From an uncultured Bacillota bacterium (GTDB lineage Bacteria > Bacillota > Clostridia > Oscillospirales > Oscillospiraceae), in NCBI GenBank assembly GCA_947649625.1, contig CANSSJ010000013.1:1-42151 (forward strand): a stretch of 42,151 nucleotides of DNA. Direction: 5' to 3'. The translations under genes and the position numbers were made by a program. Below, piece by piece: positions 13,905-21,939 of the stretch; position 1 is the stretch's first letter, and every line of letters begins with the position of its first letter. The notes beneath the pieces were generated by a model, which was not told the origin of the DNA, made no database searches, and saw only the letters and a program-made list of their open reading frames with translations.

Positions 13905-15515
13905 GTGGGAAGCGTGGATGGAAAGAAGAAGTTTTATCTGAAATGGCCTGTTAACCTGATTGTCTATATCCTGCTGGTGGTTCTGCTGCGGGTCTTTGCC
14001 ATTCCGGTCATTCTGCTGATCATGTGGTGGAACAAAAAGCAGCAGCCCGACGGCCCCGACGGAGGCTACTGCCTGGACCGGACCCGGAAGCGGCTGGCCC
14101 GGCTGGTGTGGGCGCTGCTGTACTTACTGCTGGCCGCCGGCTGCGGCGTGGTGTTCTTCATGGGCTTCGGGGAGGAGAAGGAGGAGATCGCCGACTGGGC
14201 CGTGTGGATCGTCAGCGGCGGCGGCTTCGTACTCTTTACCGGCTGCTGCCTGTATGAGACCGTCACCGACCTGCGGGACGCCCTGTTCCCCGCCAAGAGC
14301 CGGCTGGCCAGGTCCATCCGTTCCCAGCTGCCCTACCCCGACGAGGCTCCGGATGTGACCGAGCTCTTCGCCATGGTGGACAGGGACATCCGGGAGAACG
14401 GGCAGTGGTTTGACCGCCTCGCCATCGGCAAGGAGTGGGTCTTTGGGGACGAGGCGACCTCTATCCCCCGCATTCGGGGGGTATTCCCCCGGGACGAGAT
14501 CAAGGTCCGCTACACCAACGGCCGCCGACAGTCCGCCCGAATCGTTGAGCTGTACATCGTGGACGACCGCCGGCAGGTCCAGGCCACCGGCCTGCGCAAG
14601 CCCGCCGAGCTCCAGGCGGCGGTGAACTGCCTGCGGCTGCGGGCGCCCGAGGCCTTTTTTGACGACTATAAAAACATGTCCGACTTCACCGGCCAGTCCG
14701 AGGAGGAGTGGCAGGCGGTGGAGCGGTCGTTCCAGCGCCGCCGGGAACAGCGCCTGGCCCAGAGGGAGGAGCAGGAGCGGTACAGCGCCGGAAATAACAC
14801 CGATTTTGTGCTGATCGACCTCCAGGGCCGGCGGACCTCCCGCTTTGACCGCAAGACGGTGGAGGACCAGCTCACCGGCCTGAACGGCCAGGGGACCCAC
14901 TTCGCCCTGGAGCCGGTGGAACTCATTCCCATGCCGGGGCTGAGCGGGGTGAACTTCTCCCGGCTGGAGTGCGGCATTACCAACCAGGGGCTGACCCTGA
15001 TCGCCGTGCTGAAAATGGCGGGCGGGCAGTATCAGGCCCTTGCCAGACCGGCCAGCGAACAGGAGGTCTGGACCGCCTTCGCCGATCTGCTGGAGCGGAA
15101 GCAGGTCCCCGACACGGCGGGCTGGCAGCTCCTCCAGGCGGTGGAGCAGCCCCGGCAGCAGGCCCGGGCCCGGCTGTCCATCAGCGACCGCACCGGGGCC
15201 ACCCGGGACTACGACTCCTTCTCCCGCCGGGATGTGGAACTGGCCGGAGAGGGGCTGGCCGAGGGTAAATATACCGTGGTGGCCCTCTTCGCCGGACCCA
15301 GGTATCTGTACCTGAAGGCGGGGGACAAATCGGACGGCCGTATTACCGTCAACGCCAGCCGCCCCGACCCGGACAAGCTGCGGATCTTCGAGACCAAATG
15401 CACCGACCGCCAGGCCCAGGAGTGGCTTTTGCAGATGTCTGAGGGCATCTTCGACCCGGATTTCTCCCAGTGGAAGGATATCACCAGGCAGTTGGAGAAA
15501 AAGACTAAATCATAA
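13905..15515 (+). CDS. Membrane protein of unknown function, 536 aa
   Basis: Three hydrophobic segments lie near the N-terminus: about residues 14-42 ('LIVYILLVVLLRVFAIPVIL' region), about 65-87 ('LVWALLYLLLAAGCGVVFF') and about 97-120 ('WIVSGGGFVLFTGCCLYETV'). The remaining 400 residues are soluble, with a charged helical stretch around 265-285 (QRRREQRLAQREEQER) and beta-rich repeats after it. I recognise no enzyme motif. The start is GTG at 13905 with GGAG upstream; GTG at 13914 is an alternative. The Sel1-repeat gene starts 16 bases after the stop, so the two are cotranscribed and may work together, for example in envelope signalling; that is only a guess. Confidence 0.75.
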   Translation: MGSVDGKKKFYLKWPVNLIVYILLVVLLRVFAIPVILLIMWWNKKQQPDGPDGGYCLDRTRKRLARLVWALLYLLLAAGCGVVFFMGFGEEKEEIADWAVWIVSGGGFVLFTGCCLYETVTDLRDALFPAKSRLARSIRSQLPYPDEAPDVTELFAMVDRDIRENGQWFDRLAIGKEWVFGDEATSIPRIRGVFPRDEIKVRYTNGRRQSARIVELYIVDDRRQVQATGLRKPAELQAAVNCLRLRAPEAFFDDYKNMSDFTGQSEEEWQAVERSFQRRREQRLAQREEQERYSAGNNTDFVLIDLQGRRTSRFDRKTVEDQLTGLNGQGTHFALEPVELIPMPGLSGVNFSRLECGITNQGLTLIAVLKMAGGQYQALARPASEQEVWTAFADLLERKQVPDTAGWQLLQAVEQPRQQARARLSISDRTGATRDYDSFSRRDVELAGEGLAEGKYTVVALFAGPRYLYLKAGDKSDGRITVNASRPDPDKLRIFETKCTDRQAQEWLLQMSEGIFDPDFSQWKDITRQLEKKTKS

Positions 15516-15531
15516 AAAGGAGCGGATCACA

Positions 15532-16782
15532 ATGGGCAAGTATTTTAGCGACGCGGTAGACAACGCCATCGAGGCCATCTACTACACCTACGACCGGGAG
15601 AAGGCGGCGGCAGCCGTCCAGCCCCTGGCCGACGCGGCCAACGCCGGGGACGGCGACGCGGCCTACATCCTGTCCCGGTGCGTCTCCGGGCCCCAGTACA
15701 GCTGGGATTACCACCCCTTCCAGGCCAACGACGAGGCGGTGGAGCATCTCATCCGCCAGAGCATCATCAACGGCAGCGCCATGGGGGTGCTGGGGGCCAT
15801 GCGGTGCGGGATGCTCACTCCGGAGATGGAGGAGGCCATGAAGCAGCACTACTCCGGCCTCCAGGAGGTCTGGAACGTGGTCTACGAGAAAGCCCAGGCG
15901 GGCTGCCTCTTCGCCATGAACATGATCGGCAACACCTATTTCTGGCTGGATATCGTGCGCATCGAGAACAAGGGCCCCGAGGACTTCCCCTCCAAGGCGG
16001 CCTTCGGCCAGTGGCTGCGGGAGAACGAGCTGAAATGCCTGCCCTGGTTCGAGCGGGCCTTTGAGGGGGGCATGGGCTTTGCCGGCCGGAACATGTATAA
16101 CCTGTACAACGACGGCGAGGAGGGGGTCATGGAGCCCGACAAGTCCAAGGCCGAGGCCATCGCCCGCCGGGGCGCCGAGCTGGGATATCCCGACTGGCAG
16201 GAGCGGTACGCCGGCTTTTTGCTGAACCGGGAGGGCCGTGCCCAGGAGGCCCTGGATCTGTACTTCGCCGCCGCCAAGCAGGGCCAGCTGTCCAGCTGGT
16301 TCTATATCGGCAAGACCTTCCAGGAGGGCAAGCTGGTGCCCAAGGACTGCGTGCAGGCCATGAAGTGCTACGAGCTGGGCCTCCAGGACCCGGATCAGAT
16401 CGGCTGCGCCAACCGGGCGGGTGAGCTGCTGTTCCACGGTAAGGACGGCATCCCCCAGGACTACGCCCGGGCGGTACAGCTCTTCGAGCAGGCCCACGGC
16501 CACAAGAACACCTGGGGCAACGACATGCTGGGCACCTGCTACCTCTTCGGCTACGGCTGCCAGAAGGACCCTCAGCGGGCTTTGATGCTCTTCCAGGAGG
16601 TGGATTACAGCACAAATCTGCTGAATTACGGCCTGGGCACCATCTATACCGAGGGCCTGGGCGTCCCGGAGGATATCAAAAAGGGTGTGGAGTATTTCCA
16701 GAAGTGCAAGAACTACGCCCCCGCCCAGGAGGCCATGCTCAAGTTTAAAAAGACTCTCTTCGGCAAGTGGGTCCGCCGGTAA
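15532..16782 (+). CDS. Sel1/TPR-like repeat protein
   Basis: This 416-aa soluble protein is built from helical repeats of the Sel1 type (about 36 residues, A-x-x-x-L-G/Y-x-x-Y/F-x-x-G pattern). Clear units include 'SSWFYIGKTFQEGKLVPKDC', 'CANRAGELLFHGKDGIPQDY', 'GNDMLGTCYLFGYGCQKDPQ' and 'LLNYGLGTIYTEGLGVPEDI'. Sel1 repeats are protein-binding scaffolds; no catalytic domain or signal peptide is visible. AAAGGAG precedes the ATG. It is the second gene of the operon with the 536-aa membrane protein, a likely partner by position. A terminator follows. Confidence 0.85.
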   Translation: MGKYFSDAVDNAIEAIYYTYDREKAAAAVQPLADAANAGDGDAAYILSRCVSGPQYSWDYHPFQANDEAVEHLIRQSIINGSAMGVLGAMRCGMLTPEMEEAMKQHYSGLQEVWNVVYEKAQAGCLFAMNMIGNTYFWLDIVRIENKGPEDFPSKAAFGQWLRENELKCLPWFERAFEGGMGFAGRNMYNLYNDGEEGVMEPDKSKAEAIARRGAELGYPDWQERYAGFLLNREGRAQEALDLYFAAAKQGQLSSWFYIGKTFQEGKLVPKDCVQAMKCYELGLQDPDQIGCANRAGELLFHGKDGIPQDYARAVQLFEQAHGHKNTWGNDMLGTCYLFGYGCQKDPQRALMLFQEVDYSTNLLNYGLGTIYTEGLGVPEDIKKGVEYFQKCKNYAPAQEAMLKFKKTLFGKWVRR

Positions 16783-16801
16783 GCACCCTCAACGCCGCAC
16801 C

Positions 16802-16832
16802 GCCTTCCCCCTCAAAGGGGGAAGGCTTTTTT
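16802..16832 (+). terminator. Terminator after the Sel1-repeat gene
   Basis: A 10-bp perfect stem (16802-16811 with 16817-16826) and a TCAAA loop are followed by six T. It overlaps by two bases the end of the opposing regulator gene. Confidence 0.85.
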
Positions 16833-17049
16833 ATCGAAATAATTCGTGGAGCTCACGGCCGAAAACCCCCGCCAGCTTCCAGGCGTCGGCCACCATCATG
16901 CGTTTTGGGACTATGCCTCGTTCAAGCTCCTCCAGCATTGCCAGAGACAGCCCGCTGCGCCGGGCCAGTTCCGGCAAAGAAAGCTCATTCTCTGTGCGCA
17001 GGTCAAAAATCCTTTTGCAAAATTGTATTTTCATCTCAAAAGCCGTCAC
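16831..17049 (-). CDS. XRE-family regulator, 72 aa
   Basis: A small helix-turn-helix protein: 'KRIFDLRTENELSLPELARR' followed by 'SGLSLAMLEELERGIVPKRM' and a C-terminal 'AWKLAGVFGRELHELF' dimerisation-like helix. The GTG at 17049 was chosen because GAGAGGTG lies six bases before it; GTG 17058 and ATG 17034 are alternatives. It is divergent from a second XRE gene, with a 44-base palindromic operator between them. Such face-to-face regulators often repress each other, as in phage switches, although no phage genes are near. Confidence 0.75.
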   Translation of the reverse strand: MTAFEMKIQFCKRIFDLRTENELSLPELARRSGLSLAMLEELERGIVPKRMMVADAWKLAGVFGRELHELFR

Positions 17050-17067
17050 TTTAATCACCTCTCAATC

Positions 17068-17096
17068 AATATGCCAGAATTTGTGCCAAAAATCAA
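17068..17096 (-). promoter_or_regulatory. Promoter for the minus-strand XRE gene
   Basis: On the minus strand TTGATT and CATATT are spaced by 17 bases. The left half of the operator fills the spacer, so bound protein would block it. Confidence 0.5.
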
Positions 17097-17114
17097 TGGC
17101 ATAAATTCTGGCAT
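17071..17114. promoter_or_regulatory. Near-perfect 18-bp inverted-repeat operator
   Basis: The arms 17071-17088 and 17097-17114 match with one mismatch across an 8-base AT spacer. Each arm itself contains two TGCCA/TGGCA boxes 12 bases apart, giving four boxes in the order two forward, two reverse. It lies between two divergent XRE genes and abuts the TATAAT at 17116-17121 of the plus-strand gene. Confidence 0.75.
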
Positions 17115-17115
17115 T

Positions 17116-17121
17116 TATAAT
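17116..17121 (+). promoter_or_regulatory. -10 box for the plus-strand XRE gene
   Basis: A perfect TATAAT lies 18 bases before the ATG. No good -35 is present at the expected distance, where the operator sits, so the promoter may be weak or need help. Confidence 0.5.
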
Positions 17122-17139
17122 AGAATCGAGGTGAATATT

Positions 17140-17358
17140 ATGATTTATTACAATATTCGCAATCTTCGGGAGGATAACGACTGGACGCAGCAGTATGTGG
17201 CGGATTTTTTGGGCGTCAACCGCCGCACTTACTCCGCCTATGAGACAGGGACCAACTCCATGACCCCCGAGACATTGGTCCGGCTGGCGGAGCTGTACAA
17301 TACCAGCGTGGATTATCTGCTGGGGCTGACAAAAGAGAGGTCGCCTTATCCCAGGTAG
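17140..17358 (+). CDS. XRE-family regulator, 72 aa
   Basis: This is a Cro/CI-type helix-turn-helix protein: 'IRNLREDNDWTQQYVADFLG' then 'VNRRTYSAYETGTNSMTPET' and 'LVRLAELYNTSVDYLLGLT', the standard small-regulator tail. GAGGTG precedes the ATG at 17140. It probably binds the adjacent 44-base operator. Like the regulator at 13335 its coding sequence is less GC-rich than its neighbours. It ends at a bidirectional terminator. Confidence 0.85.
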   Translation: MIYYNIRNLREDNDWTQQYVADFLGVNRRTYSAYETGTNSMTPETLVRLAELYNTSVDYLLGLTKERSPYPR

Positions 17359-17371
17359 CCGCGCCAATCAT

Positions 17372-17407
17372 AAAAAATCCGGTTCCAGACAGGAACCGGA
17401 TTTTTTT
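17372..17407. terminator. Bidirectional terminator
   Basis: A stem of up to 15 bp (17372-17386 with 17392-17406) has runs of A and T at its base, giving a U-tract on both strands. It ends the XRE gene on the plus strand and the deacetylase operon on the minus strand. Confidence 0.85.
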
Positions 17408-17408
17408 A

Positions 17409-18749
17409 TCACAGCAGCGGGGCAGCCAGCAGGAAGAACTCCCCGTGGGTGAGGGTCTGGGGGACCCCCTCCGGGGCCCTGCCCAGACGGGCGGAGAGGA
17501 ACCGCTTCACCTCCTCCCCTGTGATGGGGGCGTCGGGTGCGGTCTCGTCCCCCCGGTCGGACAGGCACCCGTCCAAATAGGCCAGGAGCAGCGGGGCGGC
17601 GTAGGGGTGGTCGGGCCTCAGGTCGTCCCAGGGCGGCTGCTCCTCCCTCCGGAGCAGGGCGATGCGGGCATCCACCGCCTTCCAGCCGAAGGCCATCATG
17701 GCCAGCTCCCCACGGGTGAGGGGATTGTCCAAACGCAGGGTGTTGTCACGGTAGGCGGGGCACCAGCCCGCCTCCAGCAGCTTTTTCGCCGCCGCCCCAC
17801 GGGGATCGGTCTGGGGCACGTCCAGGAAGGGGGACAGCTCCATCAGCCGGGACACGGTGACCACCCGGTACCCCTGGGCGGTGAGCAGCTCCAGCTGCTT
17901 TTCCAGCCCGTGGGCGATGGGGGAGCGGCGGGCCATGTTATAGCCGTCCTTCTGGAAGATGATCTGACCGCAGAAGTAGTCGGGATTTTCTGCCAGCCGC
18001 TGGGCGATGGGCTTCCAGGTGGCCTCCACCTCCGCCTCGTAGGAGGCCAGAGGGAGCCAGCCCGCCCCGTCGAAGCTGGCCGCCATGTACTGGTAGCCCA
18101 GTTTGGCGTAGGCGTCGTAGCTGGAAAAGCCTCCGGCGATGCCGTCCACATAGTGGGGCGGGCGGGAGAGCCTGATCTCGTAATTGTGGCGCTCCTTCAC
18201 CAGGGCGTGGAGCTTCTCCAGATCGGCCACCGCCTCGTCCAGGCCGGACAGGGTGTGCCGCTTGCCGTAGACCAGATTCTTTTTGCCGAAGAGGACGTGG
18301 GAGTAGGTATGGCTGGTGAGCTCATGCCCCCCCTGGAGCAGGCGGTCCACCAGCTCCGGACAGTGGAGGACGCCGCCCTCAGAGTCCTTGCCGAAGTCGG
18401 GGTAGTGGTCGTAGGCGATCCCGCCCCAGGAGGCCTCCCCCTCCTTCCCCGGCTGGTCGGGGTAGTTGCCCGAGGTGTCCCCCACCACGTCGAAGGTGCC
18501 CGCCGCGCCGTACTTCTCCAGAATTTCCGCCAGCACCAGGGTGAGAGGCTTTCCCCCGAATTCGTCCGGGTTGGCAGGCAGGCGGCAGGGGCCGTCGTCA
18601 AAGGTCATGGCGCAGATGCGCTCACCCAGCACCACCCGCTCGATGCGGCGGACGGGGGAGAGATACACCGGGGTGCGCTCCCGGATCTGATCCTGAAAAT
18701 GGTGCTTTACTTTTTTTGCTGTGCCGATGGCTTTTGTCATGAGAGACAT
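17409..18749 (-). CDS. Polysaccharide deacetylase with SLH-like C-terminus
   Basis: This 446-aa protein has a NodB-type deacetylase domain: the metal/catalytic motif 'MTFDDGP' with D51-D52 and the second motif 'HTYSH' with H147 and H151. The family removes N-acetyl groups from chitin- or peptidoglycan-like polymers. From about residue 335 the sequence resembles S-layer homology repeats ('YRDNTLRLDNPLTRGELAMM', 'YAAPLLLAYLDGCLSD'). No signal peptide is visible, which is odd for an SLH protein. AGGAGG selects the ATG at 18749. It is the third gene of a minus-strand operon, 11 bases after the PHP gene. Confidence 0.8.
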   Translation of the reverse strand: MSLMTKAIGTAKKVKHHFQDQIRERTPVYLSPVRRIERVVLGERICAMTFDDGPCRLPANPDEFGGKPLTLVLAEILEKYGAAGTFDVVGDTSGNYPDQPGKEGEASWGGIAYDHYPDFGKDSEGGVLHCPELVDRLLQGGHELTSHTYSHVLFGKKNLVYGKRHTLSGLDEAVADLEKLHALVKERHNYEIRLSRPPHYVDGIAGGFSSYDAYAKLGYQYMAASFDGAGWLPLASYEAEVEATWKPIAQRLAENPDYFCGQIIFQKDGYNMARRSPIAHGLEKQLELLTAQGYRVVTVSRLMELSPFLDVPQTDPRGAAAKKLLEAGWCPAYRDNTLRLDNPLTRGELAMMAFGWKAVDARIALLRREEQPPWDDLRPDHPYAAPLLLAYLDGCLSDRGDETAPDAPITGEEVKRFLSARLGRAPEGVPQTLTHGEFFLLAAPLL

Positions 18750-18760
18750 GGGAGGTCCTC

Positions 18761-19492
18761 CTATTTTCGTAAAATATCCAGTCCGGCGCACCAGGCCACA
18801 TAGGCCGCGCCCACCGTCAGGTTTTTCAGGCCGCCGAGGCGGCGGCGCTGGGCGAACTGGGACAGGCCCTTGCGCAGATGTGGGGTGTTTTTCACCAGGA
18901 CGGGGGCACAGTTCCCCGTCAAAACAGCCTCCCTCAGCGCCGGCAGGGTGAGATCGGCGGCCTCCACCCGGGTATAGGCGTTCCCCGCCTCATGGCGGGA
19001 ATGGGCGTCGCTCCCCCCTACCGCGGGCAGGCCCCAGCTCTGGGCCAGGGCGGCGGCTTTTTTGTTGGCATCCCGCACCTTGAGGGCGGCCCGGGCGTTG
19101 GCCCCCTCCACGCAGTCGGGGCGGAAGTCGAAGGCAGAGGGGTCGGCCCCCGGTTTTTGATAGGGGTGGGCCAGGACGGCCACGCCCCCCCGGCGGTGAA
19201 TTTCCGCTATGGCGTCCGCCCCGTCGGGCAGGCCGTTTTTTCTCAGAGCCTCCAGGTCCAGAGGCCCGTCCAGAAACAGGCCGGTGATGTGGCCCTGTCG
19301 GGTGGACACCTCACAGCCGGGGATGAGAAGCACCCCGTTCAGCTCCCGGGGCACGGGGGTGCAGAGGTTGTGGTCGGTAATGGCGATCCCGTCCAGTCCC
19401 GCCGCCTTGGCCGCAGTGGTCAGCTCCTCCAGGGAGGACAGGCCGTCCAGGGACGCGGCGGTGTGGGCGTGGAGGTCGATGTGAAAGGTCAT
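18761..19492 (-). CDS. PHP-domain phosphoesterase
   Basis: This 243-aa protein carries the PHP metal-binding set: 'HIDLHAHTAASLDG' at the N-terminus, 'GIAITDHN' near residue 38, 'AVLAHPYQ' mid-protein and 'GGSDAH' near residue 170. PHP proteins hydrolyse phosphoesters, for example histidinol phosphate, nucleoside phosphates or cyclic nucleotide phosphates; the substrate is not evident. A short C-terminal hydrophobic segment (LTVGAAYVAWCAGLDIL) is present. The ATG overlaps the TGA of the ATP-grasp gene by four bases, implying translational coupling, and GGAG lies upstream. Confidence 0.85.
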   Translation of the reverse strand: MTFHIDLHAHTAASLDGLSSLEELTTAAKAAGLDGIAITDHNLCTPVPRELNGVLLIPGCEVSTRQGHITGLFLDGPLDLEALRKNGLPDGADAIAEIHRRGGVAVLAHPYQKPGADPSAFDFRPDCVEGANARAALKVRDANKKAAALAQSWGLPAVGGSDAHSRHEAGNAYTRVEAADLTLPALREAVLTGNCAPVLVKNTPHLRKGLSQFAQRRRLGGLKNLTVGAAYVAWCAGLDILRK

Positions 19493-20664
19493 GATTTCTC
19501 CTTTTTCAGCAGAGAGCGGCAGTACATCAGCCCCGGTTTGGGGTCGCCCCACTCCCACAGGCCGTCTTTGACGGCGGGGTTGAGGAAGTCGGCCAGGGCA
19601 CCCAGGGTCCGGTCGGGCCGGCCCTCTTTCAAATAGCCCAGGCCGGCCATCAGGTCGGAGGGGCCGAACTGCATTTTGCAGGACCGGAAGGGGGACATCT
19701 CCGGCAGCGGAAGGGCCCGGTCCGGGTTGCCCCGGTTCCAGCTCAGGGTGTGCCACAGCAGGGGGATACCGCTCTTTGAAGCCCGGGTCAGGGGGAAGGT
19801 GCCCCACACCCGGGGGTTGACCTCCAACAGGCGGGGCTGTCCGTCCACCCCCTCCTTGAACTCGAACATGGCCAGCCCGGTGTACCCTGTTTCCGATACC
19901 AGCCGGGCGGCAAAGGCCTCCAGATCGGGCCTGTCCACCCGGACACAGCAGGAGGATGGCCCGCCGGACACCGGGTACTCCCGCACCCGGCGGTGGCACA
20001 GGGAGGCGCGTATGATCCCCTCCTCCGCCAGGACGGAACAGCCCAGGCCGCCTCCGGGGAGGTACTCCTGCACCATGGGAAGCTCGCCGGTAAGACTTCG
20101 GAAACGCTCGAAGGCCGCCGCCCCCTCCTCCGGGGTGCGGGCAATGACGTACCGCCGGGCGGCGGACAGGCCGAATTTCTCCCCGCACAGGGGTTTCACT
20201 ACGCAGGGCAGAGGAAGACGGGCGAAGAAAGCGGCGGGGGCCTCCCCCGGTTGGGGGGTATACCGCGCCGGGACGGGGACGCCCAGCTTCTCCCCCAGTT
20301 GAGCCACTGTTTCCTTGCTGTTGAAGGCGTCCAACTGGGCCGGGGCGGGAATACACAGGCCGCAGACCGCGGCGAAACGCCCCCGCTCCGCCGACAGGGC
20401 GGTCAGGGTGGCCGCCCCCACGGGCAGCAGGGCAGGGCGCTCCCCCTCTCCCTCCGCCAGCCGGGCGCACAGGTCGTAGAGGGCATCCAGCCAGCCCTCC
20501 CGGGGCAGGAGGACGGTCTCCCCCGCATATTTTGAGACAAATCCCAGGGGAGCCGGGACCCCCTCCCGCTCACAGCACACCGTCCGGACCCCGGCCCGGG
20601 ACAGGTCCCGGATCAGCGCCAGCGACATGCGGTAGTGTACGTCGGTTATAACGGCAGTCACCAT
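19489..20664 (-). CDS. ATP-grasp carboxylate-amine ligase-like protein
   Basis: This 391-aa protein has the ATP-grasp architecture. It opens with a pre-ATP domain ('AVITDVHYRMSLALIRDLSR'). 'DAFNSKETVAQLGEKLGVPV' marks the start of the grasp domain. 'PCVVKPLCGEKFGLSAARRY' includes an ATP-binding lysine, and 'LLEVNPRVWGTFPL' carries the Mg-binding Glu/Asn. Relatives activate a carboxylate as acyl phosphate and join it to an amine or alcohol, often in peptide or surface-polymer modification. The start may be ATG 20664 or GTG 20661; AAGGGGGGAG precedes both. It leads the operon with the PHP and deacetylase genes, which suggests envelope modification, but the substrate is unknown. Confidence 0.8.
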   Translation of the reverse strand: MVTAVITDVHYRMSLALIRDLSRAGVRTVCCEREGVPAPLGFVSKYAGETVLLPREGWLDALYDLCARLAEGEGERPALLPVGAATLTALSAERGRFAAVCGLCIPAPAQLDAFNSKETVAQLGEKLGVPVPARYTPQPGEAPAAFFARLPLPCVVKPLCGEKFGLSAARRYVIARTPEEGAAAFERFRSLTGELPMVQEYLPGGGLGCSVLAEEGIIRASLCHRRVREYPVSGGPSSCCVRVDRPDLEAFAARLVSETGYTGLAMFEFKEGVDGQPRLLEVNPRVWGTFPLTRASKSGIPLLWHTLSWNRGNPDRALPLPEMSPFRSCKMQFGPSDLMAGLGYLKEGRPDRTLGALADFLNPAVKDGLWEWGDPKPGLMYCRSLLKKEKS

Positions 20665-20684
20665 TCTCCCCCCTTCGCGGTTCA

Positions 20685-20713
20685 AATATAGCACGCTTTG
20701 GGAAAAAATGCAA
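20685..20713 (-). promoter_or_regulatory. Promoter for the ATP-grasp operon
   Basis: On the minus strand TTGCAT, a 17-base spacer and TATATT with a preceding TGC form an extended -10 promoter 20 bases upstream of the start codon. Confidence 0.6.
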
Positions 20714-20727
20714 TGGAAAGAAAGGGC

Positions 20728-20756
20728 TTGACATACCTAGAGATTCAAGGTATACT
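20728..20756 (+). promoter_or_regulatory. Promoter for the PadR operon
   Basis: TTGACA (20728-20733), a 17-base spacer and TATACT (20751-20756) are seen. The ATACCT...AGGTAT inverted repeat spans the spacer. Confidence 0.8.
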
Positions 20757-20776
20757 ATACCTAGAAGTTCGAGGCA
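20733..20776 (+). promoter_or_regulatory. Tandem operator, probably for PadR
   Basis: ATACCTAGAGATTCAAGGTA at 20733-20752 is echoed by ATACCTAGAAGTTCGAGGCA at 20757-20776, 24 bases downstream. Each is an imperfect palindrome. The first overlaps the -10 box and the second covers the transcription start, so occupancy by the encoded PadR protein should shut off its own operon. Confidence 0.65.
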
Positions 20777-20799
20777 ATGTGCAGAAAGGATGGTATACT

Positions 20800-21144
20800 A
20801 TGAAATTTGACAAGGGCCTGATGGCGGGCAGCGGCACCATGCTGATCCTGTCGCTGCTGGAGGGGAGCGACATGTACGGCTATCAGATGATCGAGGAGCT
20901 GGCCCGGCGGTCCAGCGACCTGTTCCAGATGAAGGAGGGCACCCTGTACCCCATCCTCCACGCCCTGGAGAAGGACAAATGCCTGTCCTCCTACCAGCAG
21001 GAGGCCCCCACGGGGCGGGTGCGGAAGTACTACAAACTCACCCGGCGGGGGAAGAAGCTGCTGGACGACAAGCGGGCGGAGTGGGCGGCGTTCCACCAGG
21101 GGGTGGAGCAGGTGCTGTCGGGCGGGGCAAACGCCCTGGCGTGA
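20800..21144 (+). CDS. PadR-family transcriptional regulator
   Basis: This 114-aa protein is a typical short PadR repressor. The winged-helix domain runs from 'LILSLLEGSDMYGYQMIEEL' through 'FQMKEGTLYPILHALEKDKC' and the wing 'GRVRKYYKLTRRGKKLL', with a C-terminal helix for dimerisation. The ATG at 20800 follows AAAGGA by nine bases; upstream in-frame codons overlap the promoter. It leads an operon with four membrane-protein genes. PadR proteins next to helical-prefix membrane proteins are a recurring arrangement in Firmicutes, and the inducing signal is usually unknown. Confidence 0.92.
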   Translation: MKFDKGLMAGSGTMLILSLLEGSDMYGYQMIEELARRSSDLFQMKEGTLYPILHALEKDKCLSSYQQEAPTGRVRKYYKLTRRGKKLLDDKRAEWAAFHQGVEQVLSGGANALA

Positions 21145-21156
21145 GGAGGCCCATCC

Positions 21157-21939
21157 ATGAAGAGCATTATGGGGATGTACTCCTGGCTGAGCATCGCCAC
21201 CTCGGGCATCCGGTTCGGCCCGGACCAGGAGGCGGTGCGCGATGAACTGCGGGAGCACATCGAGGACAAGGCCGCCGACCTCATGCGCATCTTCCCTGAT
21301 ATCCCGGAGGAGGAGGCGGGACAGCGGGCTCTGGCCGCTATGGGGGACGCCTGGGAGCTGAAAAAGGAGCTGGCCCGGGTCCACTCGCCCTGGCTGGGGT
21401 ATCTCTGGCGTTTGACCCAGGTGCTGGTGTGGGGGCTGCTGGCCCTGAGCCTGATCGCCGCCCTGGGCAGCGGCGCAAGCCTCCTGGAAGGTCAGGCATA
21501 CCGCTGGGAGGAGGCCCGGAAGGCCCGGGCGGTGGGCCGGGCCCTCTATGAGGACGGCACCCCCGACTGGGAAGGGGAACGGCTGGCCGTCTACGAGGCG
21601 GACGAAACGGCCCGGCTGGGCCGGGCGGTCATCTCGGTATCCAGGGGCGCCCGGTGGCGGGAGCCTGAGGGGGACTGCCTCTATCTCCGGCTGCGCATTA
21701 CCTGGGACCGGCCCTGGGAGGTCAACCCAATGACCGTCAGTTGCCTGTTCGCGGAGGACGACCTGGGCAACACCTATGAGATCAATACCGCCCGGGCCTT
21801 CCGGGAGGGCTGGAACTGGTACCAGCTGGACCTGGCCCTGGAGGGCGTCCCCCTCTCGGCCAGGGAGCTGCGCGTCCACCACGAGCTGCGGGACGGGCTG
21901 GACCTGGCGGTGGACCTGACGAGGGAGGTGGTCCCATGA
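21157..21939 (+). CDS. PadR-linked membrane protein A1 (HAAS/permease-prefix-like N-terminus)
   Basis: Residues 1-75 form a helical domain with 'TSGIRFGPDQEAVRDELREH' and 'FPDIPEEEAGQRALAAMGD', resembling the HAAS or 'permease prefix' domain commonly encoded beside PadR. One membrane helix follows (about 88-110, 'LVWGLLALSLIAALGSGASL'), then an extracellular-type beta-rich domain with 'PEGDCLYLRLRITWDRPWEV'. GAGGAGG precedes the ATG, 12 bases after the padR stop. It is paralogous to the gene at 22722, so this is the first copy of a duplicated two-gene module. It probably senses or buffers an envelope signal; its function is not established. Confidence 0.75.
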   Translation: MKSIMGMYSWLSIATSGIRFGPDQEAVRDELREHIEDKAADLMRIFPDIPEEEAGQRALAAMGDAWELKKELARVHSPWLGYLWRLTQVLVWGLLALSLIAALGSGASLLEGQAYRWEEARKARAVGRALYEDGTPDWEGERLAVYEADETARLGRAVISVSRGARWREPEGDCLYLRLRITWDRPWEVNPMTVSCLFAEDDLGNTYEINTARAFREGWNWYQLDLALEGVPLSARELRVHHELRDGLDLAVDLTREVVP

